Of a stretch of DNA of 64,000 bases, positions 38,851 to 48,790 are shown piece by piece (positions within the stretch are counted from its first letter, which is position 1; every line of letters starts with the position of its first letter). Location of the stretch: positions 15,764,554 to 15,828,553 of the forward strand of contig HG738138.1 of assembly GCA_000499405.2 (NCBI GenBank), read 5' to 3'. Both the position numbers and the translations under genes were made by a program. The notes below the pieces were generated by a model that had not been told where the DNA came from, searched no databases, and saw only the letters and a list, made by a program, of their open reading frames with translations. The stretch is from Onchocerca volvulus. Lineage: Eukaryota; Nematoda; Chromadorea; Rhabditida; Onchocercidae.

Positions 38851-39120
38851 ATGGCAAAAAGATTTTTGCTCCTTGTTTATATCATTTTTTGCGGAAGTCG
38901 TTATGATGATTATGATTATAATGGCAAGAATAGTGGTGGCAATGGCGTGGTGGTGTTGGCGGTGGCATGAATGGTGGTGGTGGTGGTGGTGGTGGTGGTA
39001 GCGATGTTAGGAATGTAGTGGTGATGGTGGCGGTGGTTTGAATGGTGGTGGTGGAGATGGTGATGGTATGAATTTTGTAACGGCTTTCGTAGTGACAGAT
39101 GAGTTTTCCATTTTTTTATA
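38851..39120 (+). pseudogene. Glycine-rich secreted protein gene, copy B, frame-disrupted
   Basis: The start MAKRFLLLVYIIFCGS matches copy A at 14 of 16 positions or better over the signal-like segment. It is followed by an Asp/Tyr stretch (RYDDYDYNGKNSGGNG) and then by a GGT-rich tract. In the starting frame it stops at 38,968-38,970. A glycine-rich frame (GGVGGGMNGGGG) continues only after a one-base shift, and a second shift is needed to reach GDGGGGLNGGGGDGDGMNF and a stop near 39,120. Introns too small to recognise, sequencing slips in the GGT run or true decay could each explain this. Glycine-rich secreted peptides are common in nematodes. The upstream region is homologous to that of copy A, so the pair shared a duplicated promoter. 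Confidence 0.45.
38963..39060. repeat. GGT/GAT trinucleotide microsatellite inside copy B
   Basis: An imperfect run of TGG/GGT triplets with interspersed ATGAAT and GATGGT words. It replaces the 21-bp repeat found at the corresponding place in copy A. Confidence 0.85.
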
Positions 39121-39419
39121 ATATTTTTCAATTCAAATTAAATTATATTTATTTCGATTATGAGCGAGAAAAATTCGCTTTATTTGTCCCATAAGCTTTA
39201 TCTTCTTTCATAATTGTACGGGATTCAAAATATTATAAAGTTTTTAGAAAGAAAGATTGAAAATTTTAATTTATTTGCAATCATTTAATTAATGGATCCT
39301 CGATTTGCTGGTAAAATTTTTTCGTAGATAACTGAAGAAATTTTTCATGATTGCTCAGTGAAATTATTCGTATGAACTGTTAATTAATTTTAGATGCGAT
39401 TAGTAATAAAGATTGTATT

Positions 39420-39990
39420 TGATAAAAGATTTGGGTGAATGATCAATGGTCAGTTTAAACCAAACTTTCTGAAACTTGGAAGCCAAGAATCGATGGTAAA
39501 ATTGGAATCAGGTAATTTATCCAAAATCCAAAGTTCAAAAGGCAAGTTATGGAAGACATTTGATATATTTGGTATCATTACAAATTCCGAAATCTTTTAT
39601 GAAAATGATTTTGAATTGTATGCTTTTAACTGGTTTCAAAAAACTATTACACTTCAATATATCAAATATTTTTCGAAACTTTTGCTAGTTCTTATTTTTC
39701 CATCCGCAGCCTGGCCTAATATTCCATTATGGAATAAATGAAGGCATTATATCTCACTTCTCAAAATTCACCAACTATTAAGAAGTATTTTATTTAGCTC
39801 CATTTAAAAACCTTCCAAGATTACATAGAAAAACCTCATAAGCTTTAAAAGCATGATACTGCTTATGATTATATAAATGAAATATGAAATAAACGGTGCA
39901 CGAAACGAACCTGTGATGATTCTCGTAAAAAATGTTCGTGATCTAATAAAATAGAATAAAGTTATATGTGGAAAGCAGATAATAGGAAAT
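39420..39990. other. Downstream part of palindrome arm B with a 100-codon open frame
   Basis: The open frame 39,439-39,741 (MINGQFKPNFLKLGSQ...) lies where arm A, in reverse complement, has homologous DNA near 35,940-36,050; for example ATATTTTTCGAAACTTTTGCT is shared. The same frame is not obviously preserved in arm A, so I treat it as 3' UTR or relic sequence, not as an independent gene. Confidence 0.4.
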
Positions 39991-41330
39991 TAAATAATGT
40001 GTATTGCTACTTGTACTTCAAAAAAAACTTTGAAATCGATAGCTTCGTCCGTTTTGTGGACGTTTTCCACTTTTCAGGAATGATGGGTACTTAAATTTAG
40101 AATGAAGTGGCAAAGAGCAAAATGTGAACAATTTGATCAGATTATCCATTAAAAATTGAAGTCTATTTGATAAATTCAGAAGCTGAGTTGTCGAAAAATC
40201 TCAGTAATGAGTTTTATCAGCAAAAACCTGCTCCTTAATTCCTTTCGGTTTATATCTTTTTAAAATTATTTTAAAAATGAGTCAACAGTAACAGAATATT
40301 TAACTTCAAAACAAAAGCTCTTTCAAACTCCGTATTATGTTTTTGCTGAAGAAGATGAATTAGAATTTAGAAAACAAATCCTTTATTGTAATATCGCCTG
40401 CGAAAATACATTTGTAAGGAAATCCATCCAGTTGCAAATATCTAGAACTTTCACAGATAAATTCAAATCAAGTTTTTGCCTTCATTCATTTCAATTTTTG
40501 CATTCTTTTTCATTGTAAAAAAAAAAAAAGAAAAAAAAATTCCTGACATATATGGATAAAATTCTTTATCTGTTTACAAATCTTGAAGTAAAATCTTTTG
40601 AATGTTCCAAAAAAATTTTTATTGGTTATGGAAGTTGAAAGTTGCTAAAGGATTTAAAATACGTGTCAAGAGTTTAAAATATATTAAAAATAATTATAAT
40701 ATTTGAAATAATTTCGGAGGTTATGGTGAAGTTCATTTCAAGCCATCTCTTCGCATTATTTCTTAAGACTACTTCAGAATGATTTCCATTAATAACTTAC
40801 GTATTTTACACATAACGCATAACACTTTATATTGGAACCTTCACCGCAAACAATGAATTCAGCAGACTTCTTGAATATTTGAAAACGCGCCCACAGAAAT
40901 TAACCAATGTTACTTTTTTTCAAGGTTTATCTCATACATATTTGACGTCTACGTAAATTCGTGCAATATGATTCTGCGATTGAATCTATTTGTATGAGTC
41001 ATTCAATGAAATACTATATTCGAATTATTTTACGCTAAAGCGAGGCGAGATATTCTATTAAATTTTGTAATTAAAAAAATCACATATTAGTAATTCATTG
41101 AAAAGAATTATCATGTAATCGAGTGCATCCTATGATTATCCATAACAGACTTTTTTTCCTCAAAAGTACGGTTTAAAACAGCTATTGCTAGCTGGCTCTT
41201 TTCCAGCTTAATGACATTTTTTTATTGAAATTGAACAAACACAACATGTGATGTTTTACTGGCTTAAATTGCTCAGCGTTTTACAACATTCATAATGGGC
41301 GATTTTTTTCGATTTGTCTTGTATTACTAT

Positions 41331-42700
41331 ACTCATCGTTTCTCAAGTTTTTGCATATCTTGTTGGCAAAATGATTTTTGATAATCTCGAATTTCTCTGT
41401 TGCTGTATATTTCAATAAATATCCTTCTAATACGCATCGTTGTTAATTGCCGAGAATTCATTATCAGCAATTTACAATAATTTTCTTCAAATTAGTAAAA
41501 TTATTTTTCAAGAATCTTTTGTTTGCTTATTCGGAATTTTTTCTTGAACATCAAGGTTTGACATACACTGCGAAGCTTTTGATCAGAAGACCAAACGCTG
41601 AGACTAACGAAAAAAAAAAGCGTAAAAGGGATACAAAAATTTGCAAACACAAGATGAAAACAATCTAAGAAAGTGATGATGAAATAGAAAAGTTATTATT
41701 TAAGTATTTCAAAATATGTATATTGCTTAAAGAGAGGAAGAGAAAAGAAAGAATAGAAAATTCATTTTTAAATGATTTTTATTCAAATTCAAATTTTCCG
41801 TCTGCTTCTCTCATAACACTTTTAAATCTTATATTTAAAGCTTAATTTTTAATTAATTCTTGCAAATATCAAAGATTACGATGAAAAACCTTTAGTGATC
41901 TCATACCTAGATTAGACTATTGAGAAATTCTACCTGTTACTTCTCAATTGTCTCCGCAAGTTCTCTATCAGATTCTCTTCAAATCTTGGCACAACCTTGC
42001 ATTCGAATAGGCTCGTGCTCTTATATAAACGTACTTTTTCCACGTGTCACGTGCGTGACAACTAAAAGTAATTGAGGAGGCGGAGTTTATTGACTCTGCC
42101 TTCCTTTTTTTCTCTTATTCTCCTTCTTTCTCCCATGTCTCCAATGATAGTAATAAGCCTTTTTTCCTCTCATTTCCCCTCTACCTCCCATCTCTCTCTC
42201 TATTACTATGCTTCTTATATCACGTGATTTATCCAAGAAAAGAAGGAAAAAAAAATAATAAAAAAGAATTAAAGTGCTTTCTGACATGGCATATAAATAT
42301 AAAAAATTTGACATTTGTAACGGATCTCAAAAAAAATTTTTAATTCCTGTTGAAATTTGGATTTGAAATTCTTTTTCTTTAATAAAAATTAGCTTAATTT
42401 GTTTGAAAAAAGACATCAGTTTAATTCAAAGAAATTTTATTACATTGAATCTAAATATTTCTTAGGATCAATCTTTTTGCTCAGTTAATCTTCTCCGACT
42501 TAATTTCGATTTAACTTAATTTGATGCATATTTAATGTTAAAATATTAACTCATAACTTTCTTCATTTTTCCGTAGATTAAATATTCAAATCCATTGGAA
42601 GTACCGGTGACTTACAGTTTAATATGATTGATACTAACTCTTTCTTTTTTAAATTTTACTCGTATTCTATCTTTATTTATTAATTTTTATCTATCTATCC
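41331..42700. other. Non-coding stretch between the palindrome and the Helitron coding region
   Basis: No convincing gene. It includes a short, E-box-like palindromic patch near 42,040-42,062 (CACGTGTCACGTGCGTGACA) and a pyrimidine-rich stretch at about 42,100-42,205. The 5' end of the Helitron should lie here or further left, but no clear TC-starting terminus was identified. Confidence 0.45.
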
Positions 42701-42714
42701 AAAACTTGTGCTTA

Positions 42715-44184
42715 CAAATCGCGAACAAAGTTCTCAATCAATTGAGAATGCCATCATCGAATCAATCTGCTGCTGCTTCGCTCGATGTAGAATTGCGTCG
42801 CGAACAAAAATTACAACACGACTGATCTTTTGTCATATGTGCAATCAAATTATCCTAAACTAATGTTTGAGCAAAAAGGCATTTGCGATCAAATAATGCA
42901 AAATGTCAGTAAGGAAGTTGGAGAAATCTTCTTTTTAGATGCGCTAGGAGGAACCGGTAAAACGTTCCTAATTAGATTGATTCTGGAAACAATTCGATCC
43001 AAAATGGCATAACTTTAGCTCTTGCATCGTTCGGAATAGCTACAACATTACCATCAGGTGGAAGAACTGCTCATTATGCTTTGAAATTGCCGTTGAGCAT
43101 GCAATACATTGAAACTCCTACATGCGACACTTCCAAAGCATAGGAAAAGTATTGCAGAATACAAACTTATTGTTTGGGATGAATGTACGATGGCGCACAA
43201 AAAATGGGGCTCTTGATCGATCATTGCAAGATTTGCATGGAAATATCAGACCACTTGGGAATGCATTAATAGTGCTTGCAGAAGATTTCAGGCGAACATT
43301 ATCTGTAATTCCTCGATCGTCACCAGCGGACGAAATAAATGATTGCTTGAAATGCTCTGCTTTGGCGACACTTAACTACAAGTGTGTGTGTCCAGCTGCA
43401 AAATGATCGATCAGCTAAGATATTCTCACATCAGTTGCAAGAAACTGGGAACGGAAAGGCGCCGGTTGATCTGACCATAGGACGAATTTCATTGCCTCAT
43501 AACTTCTGCACTTTAGTAACGTCAAAAGAAGAGTTGGTTGAAAAAATATTTCTCGCTATTCAAACCAATTATAAGAATCACGATTGCCTGAGTGAATGAG
43601 CTATTTTTGCGGCCAAGAGCAAAGACGTCGACGAACTTAACGATTTTATACATCTGACATTCAAAGCGAGACGATCACATATAAGTCCATCTACACTGTT
43701 GTTTAAGCAGATGAAGCCGTTATGAATCCAAAAGAATTTTTGAATTCACTCGATCTGCTAGGGATGCCACCGCATGTACTGCAATTGAAAATCGGCGTGC
43801 CATTATTACGTTGCGAAATATCAACCAATCAAAACTTTGCAACAGCACGCGGCTTGCAGTAAAAAAATCAATAAGCAATGTGAAGCAACAGTCTTGACAG
43901 GACCTTTCAAAGGTGGAGATTTCCTTATTCCTCGCATTCCTATGATCCTAACGGATAGGAAATTTCAATTTAAGAAATTGCAATTCTCAATTCAGTTGGC
44001 GTATGCATTCACCATTAGCAAAGTTCAGGGTCAATCTTTAGAATTATGTGATTTAGATCTAGAGACGGATTGCTTCTTGCATGGACAATTATATTTGCAT
44101 GTTCTAGAGTGGGCAAATCAGACAATCTATATCTACACAGACAATGGAGCAACAAAAAATATTATATACCCACAAGTATTGTGA
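42715..44184 (+). pseudogene. Helitron PIF1-like helicase, decayed
   Basis: Fragments in shifting frames follow the order of Helitron-type PIF1 helicases: a LRMPSSNQSA...LDVELRREQ block (42,715-42,820), a YVQSNYPKL.FEQK block with Walker A DALGGTGKTF (42,947-42,964), an ASFGIATTLPSGGRTAH block (about 43,024-43,075), a remnant of the WDECTMAHK Walker B block (about 43,170-43,205), a TPADEIN-like block (about 43,322), a GRISLPHNFCTLVTSKEELV block (about 43,480-43,545), EFLNSLDLLGMPPHVLQLKIGVP (about 43,735-43,802), and the C-terminal SKVQGQSL and HGQLYLHV... blocks ending NIIYPQVL at 44,184. Stops and frameshifts separate them, so no helicase is made. Such helicases unwind DNA during rolling-circle transposition. 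The Rep domain was not found upstream. Confidence 0.9.
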
Positions 44185-44930
44185 AATTAAACATATTTGA
44201 TGTGAGCAGAAACTGGAAGATGTCAAATAACGCCATGACAATAATTGTAAACAAGAATTACTAAAGGTCAAGTGGCGCGGCATAGTTTCAAAGGGATGAC
44301 AAGCATCTTTACCACCAAAACGCTCCAATTCACGGATAAACGACAAAGATCGATGGAGAAACAGCAACAGTTCGGAGTTCCAAGGGTTCCAGTTCGACAG
44401 TTCAAAGCGACACAACAGTAACAATAATCGGACAATTCACTTGAATAGTGGTATTTTTCTCTATTATCGACAAAGGAAAGAATAACCCAGTGATTAATCT
44501 GCCTGGACCTTCTCTGATAATTTTTGTCACGAAGAAACAGTCTTCATCAATCAATAAAACATTTCTCAACAGCATTCATCTCTGTCACACAAGACACAAA
44601 AAATCTCTTCACAATTATTGCTGATCTAGCACAATCACAATAGCAAGAATCATTCTTCAATCCAACCAAACTACAAATCAAATTACAAAGTATCAGTTTT
44701 TTTCCAACACTAGAAACATGCGGTTTCTCTTTTATTTTTTTTCCACTCAACCGGACTGAGCTACAGCAACGCGTGTATAAAAACATGGGTGTATTTGAAT
44801 GCAACATTGTTTCAAAATTTCAAAGCAGTAGGTTAAGGACTTTCCGGTATTTAGATTTTGAATGTGCGTGTTTAGGAACTTACGGAGGTTTAAGATTTTG
44901 AACAAACAAACAATGACATTTCTATTTATA
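44185..44930. other. 3' non-coding part of the Helitron
   Basis: This sequence lies between the helicase pseudogene stop and the terminal hairpins. Minus-strand open frames at 44,104-44,974 have no family resemblance and overlap the element, so they are not called. It is less AT-rich than the flanking chromosome, consistent with the element having its own composition. Confidence 0.5.
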
Positions 44931-45061
44931 TAGATTAGCCGGAGCCGGGCACGCGAAGCGTGGCCGGTCCCCACAGACTAGCCAGAGCCGGATACGCTTC
45001 GCATGTCCGGCCCCCATAGACTAGCTGGATTGGCCATGCGGAGCATGCCCAATCCAGCTAG
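44931..45061 (+). repeat. Three tandem Helitron-like terminal hairpins ending CTAG
   Basis: Hairpin 1 (44,944-44,968, GCCGGGCACGC-GAA-GCGTGGCCGGT), hairpin 2 (44,987-45,011, GCCGGATACGC-TTC-GCATGTCCGGC) and hairpin 3 (45,025-45,057, with a 15-base stem around GGA) each have one or two mismatches. Each is preceded by (A/T)TAG(C) or ACTAGC spacers, and only the last is followed by CTAG and then T. The block is strikingly GC-rich against its surroundings. This is a multiplied 3' terminus of the element; hairpin 3 is the likely active end. Confidence 0.75.
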
Positions 45062-45065
45062 TATG

Positions 45066-45098
<33 letters not shown>

Positions 45099-45145
45099 TT
45101 AGACTATACCACAAATAGTTTTTCATATATATATATATATGTTTC
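45062..45145. repeat. TA dinucleotide tracts
   Basis: Two TATA runs separated by about 30 bases. They immediately follow the CTAG terminus of the Helitron and probably mark the AT-rich insertion target. Confidence 0.85.
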
Positions 45146-46091
45146 TTTCTCATATAAATATATATGAAATAGAAAAGATTGAAATTTTATTGAATTGAAA
45201 TTCCATTTTAGATATCGTTTTAATTGCTATTTCATTTCTTGATCTTTTCTTATTGTTATTGTTGTTCGTAGTGCTAAAATAAATTTAGCTATCTAATGCA
45301 TTAAATCAATTGAATAATTAAACGAATTTGCTGAATCGTCAATTGGTTAAGATTAAAGTTCAATTCAAACTAATTTAGTAAATAGTTGAAATTTTTGTTC
45401 AAACTGATCTGTCGAATAATATGAAAATCATTAAATTTCATTCAGTATTGGATTCCCTATCTATTATCAATTGAAGTACAAGCTTGTGAAAAGTTATTGA
45501 TATAGATTGAATAATATAACATTAAGAAAGCATAATATCAAGAACAAAAAAAACAAAAAAAAAGAACGAATTTAATCAACGATACTGTATTTGCTAAATT
45601 TAAATTTCAAATCATTGAATTCCATTTTAGAAGAAAATATGTGTAATTTATCTTTCATATTGAAAGTTTCGACACTTTTCTTGAAATTCTTTTTTGTCTT
45701 TGATTTTCTAACGTTCATTTCAATGATGAAACGATTTCAGTGAAAGAGATTATTTTTAGCATTTAGATTTGCTCGGCAAAATACGAATGATTCATATATA
45801 ATTATATTATTCAAAGAAATATTTCGTGAATGAAAGAAAAAAAAGGAAGTTAATTTATTCCAATCCTTCCCTCATTTTCTTTAATGTCATGTAGTAAATT
45901 CAACTGATTAGAAAGCATAACTATTACTATTAAAAAGCATTAGCAATTTAATTTGCTAAAGAGATGAAAAATCGAAATTTGAAAAGAAATTTAACTTTTT
46001 CGTAGCATTTAAATGTACAAAATATTATTAAAAAGCTGATTTGTTTCTTCAATAAACGATTTTATTTTTTCCTTTTAGCATTTGTCGCAAA
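45146..46091. other. Non-coding stretch before the CFAP36-like exon
   Basis: No exon or repeat of note. It should contain the promoter of the gene that starts near 46,092. Confidence 0.5.
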
Positions 46092-46215
46092 ATGTTTGAA
46101 CGACAGTCACAATATGAACTATCAACAAAAGCTATTTCCGATAAATTCATAAATTTTTTAACTTCATCGATGTGGAACATTCCTATTTCAACATTTTTTG
46201 AGCAATATTCAATAG
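46092..46215 (+). CDS. First coding exon of a CFAP36-like (BART-domain) protein, partial
   Basis: An exon with a TTTTAG acceptor 12 bases before the ATG and a GTATG donor encodes 41 residues starting MFERQSQYELSTKAISDK. The stretch ISDKFINFLTSSMWNIPI with the following FFEQYS resembles the start of CFAP36 (CCDC104), where helix-x-FL-x-x-x-x-W-x-IPI-x-x-F-x-EQ opens the BART-like domain that binds ARL3-type GTPases in cilia. The rest of the domain was not located with confidence. An exon at 49,877-50,058 (acceptor CTACAG, in phase, AIEDLANLFFHFFCSEYLEK, ending in a stop) would join in frame but does not look like the expected CFAP36 sequence. The gene may therefore be partial, divergent or broken. 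Confidence 0.42.
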
Positions 46216-47215
46216 GTATGATAGTTATGATTTGATATAATTTATTTTTTTTAAAAAAACAAAGTCAAATTTTCAAATATTGCTTTTGAAATGATTTATA
46301 ACAGGAAAATGTTTTTGAATTCTTTTTTTCTTTTTTTTTTTTTTTTGAGCTTATTTGGTTCAAAGAAAGTTTTCTGTCCTTTTTTTATTCGATTTATTTT
46401 TTATTTATTACAATTTCACTACTCATTTTCCTTTGTTTTTCTGCTTCCCGCTCTTATCTTTTCATTATACTTATCATATATCAAAAGTAATGAAAATAAT
46501 ACTTCTTAGATAAGTTAAATATAAAATTGTTAAAATCATTCACTTTCTTCTTTATTAATTTATCACTTTTTTCTTTACTATTTAATATTCGTTCAGTAAT
46601 ATTTAGCATATTTTAACATATTAAAATAAATGAATAGTACAAATAGAAAATATATTGGAGTTTTGTATCATCAAGCAAAATATTATTCTTATCGATTAAT
46701 TAAGAGATAGATCCGAAAAAGTGCAACTGATAGCAATGAAATGTGGAACATTAATTTGATGTTAATAATTATGAAAGAAAGATATCACAAGTACTGATTT
46801 TCTATTTTCGAAAATACTTTGTTTAAAAAAGTGACGCTGAAACTATAACAAATATGACATTATTGTCAGAATTTTAGTAAGGAAAAAAATATCACAAGTG
46901 CTAATTTGAAATTATATTGCTTTGGAAAGTATTTCAGTAAAAGGCAAACTGTTTGGAGGAGTAATTTTTGTAAAAATAAGAAAAGATAAAGTGAAAAGAT
47001 AGAAAAAAATGGAAGTTTCATTGTAGGTTTGGATTTTTAAATAAGTAGATCAAACAAGATGTTGGTGTCATCGTTTGTTTGTTCAAATTGAATTTATTTT
47101 ATCTTGTACATATATAGCTCAATTTAATCAAGATTGGGAAAGATTAGACTAGACAAAAATTAGTTTAATAATAACAAAATTTGTATTAAAATAGTTGGTA
47201 TTCATGATATAATCA

Positions 47216-47219
<4 letters not shown>

Positions 47220-47272
<53 letters not shown>
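47220..47272. repeat. Poly(A) run of about 53 bases
   Basis: An A homopolymer in non-coding DNA; no retrocopy was identified next to it. Confidence 0.9.
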
Positions 47273-47273
<1 letters not shown>

Positions 47274-48639
47274 GAAAGCATTTAGCCGCAACCAAACCCT
47301 AAATTCTGGGACTAAATAATCTGATTTATTAAATATAGGAAATATAATCTTTCAAAGCGTATATATGACAGTTAATATTACATGTTTTGTTTTTGTTTTT
47401 TTGTTTTTTTTTTCGAATTTAGAGTATTCTCTGAAACAAAACAGATCAAAAAAAAAAAAAAATTACACTTAAATTGAAGAACTTTTATCATTATCTTATT
47501 ATTGCGAACTGAAAGTATCAATATTCATCCAGAAACAATTTTCTCTAAGGAAAACTTTATTAAATAATTTTAATTATTAAAATGCATACATTTTGTTCAT
47601 TTAATTAAATGTAACTGATCGATATTTAAATATTTTACTAAGCAAATTAATTACTCGCTGTCTTCATGTAAGTCAAACTTTTTGATCAAAGATTAAACTT
47701 AAGTGTAATATAAATTTTATTTGAACAGAAAAAAAAAAAAAAAGTAAAAGCAGCTGGTCAATGTTTGACGCGATCATTGGCGTTGTATGAGTGAGGAAGA
47801 GACCATCAAACTTTTCAGTTTTGATCAATGATTTAAAGAAAATTTAGAAACAGCAGCACTTCATTTCACTTCACCATCAGCTCTCTTTGAAGATTACAAT
47901 TTACAACGTTGAACTTCACTTCGCTCATATAAACTTGCACCAAACTATGCTTCAGTGCGAACTTTCCAGCTTTGCTTGTTTAATAATCGAACTATTACAA
48001 CTATAGTTCTTTGCAGTAATTCAATTATAATCTTTCCAATCCGAAGTTTCAAATTCTCTTAATCAATTTTGCTAAATGTTTGAGAAAAAAAAAAAAGAGA
48101 ATGATCAGTAAATAGTTTGTCGACGAAACTTTTCTCTGAACTTCAACTAAATAAACTTTTCAAAATGATGTAAAAATTCCCGATAATTTCAATTTTATGA
48201 TTGTTAAAAGAAGTATGACAGAATCCTTGATAAGTGTGAGATTATTTTTTAATAATCACAAAGTTTGAATTATCAGGAATCTTCATATTTCTTTTCATAA
48301 TGTTAAAGTTAGAATTATCGAGAATTTTCATATTATTTTAAAAAGTACCTTAGCAAAGATAGAGGGAAGATTGTTCTAGCATATGATTAACTAATCAGTC
48401 ATTTTTTCAGTTCTATTTTTAATTTCTCTTCAAAACTGCTGTATTTTTAAAGCTTGAAATGGTCCAGTTGACTGATTTGTATTAAAAGGAAGAAGGAGGA
48501 AATTTTAGAGCAAAGTGCGAAATAAATTCGAGCTAAAAGAACAAAAATTTTAGTTTGTCATATTTCAGCTCTGTTTTTTAATTCCACATAATTTAACGTT
48601 TAGCCATAAATTTCTTCATTTTTTTTTCTCGCATTTTCA

Positions 48640-48790
48640 GACTATCAGCATTATTATTATTGTTTTTATTATTGTCTTTGTTATTATTATTAAAATAATT
48701 ATAATTATTATCATTATTATTTTTATCATTAATACTATTATTATTTTTATTTTTATTATCATTATTATTGTTATTATTATTGATTACCTT
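48640..48790. repeat. ATT/ATC trinucleotide microsatellite
   Basis: On the minus strand this reads as an Asn/Asp-rich frame (runs of AAT and GAT codons). This is a repeat artefact and not a gene. Confidence 0.85.

Larger units (their letters stand above)
37790..41330. repeat. Right arm (B) of the large palindrome
   Basis: Reverse-complement partner of 34,510-37,333, separated from it by a loop of about 450 bases. It is longer than arm A mainly because of an internal insertion around 38,065-38,290, flanked by a direct repeat (CATATCTCGTCCCGTCACATAA near 38,033 and CATATCTCATTCCATCACATAA near 38,263). Similarity to arm A fades near 41,330. The gene copy in this arm is on the plus strand. Confidence 0.85.
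42715..45061 (+). mobile_element. Degenerate Helitron (5' end not determined)
   Basis: The plus-strand element comprises the PIF1-type helicase pseudogene and ends at a hairpin followed by CTAG at 45,058-45,061, with T as the next base, as expected for Helitrons inserted between A and T. The next 80 bases are a TA-rich microsatellite, a plausible target. The left boundary given is only the first recognised coding remnant; the true 5' TC terminus lies to the left and was not found. Confidence 0.8.

Noticed and set aside
42040..42062. CACGTG-type palindromic words as the Helitron 5' terminus
   Set aside because: No TC start after an A and no match to the 3' end structure; the position is also arbitrary relative to the coding remnant.
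44104..44974. Minus-strand frames of 75-106 codons
   Set aside because: They overlap the Helitron 3' region on the opposite strand and have no family resemblance.
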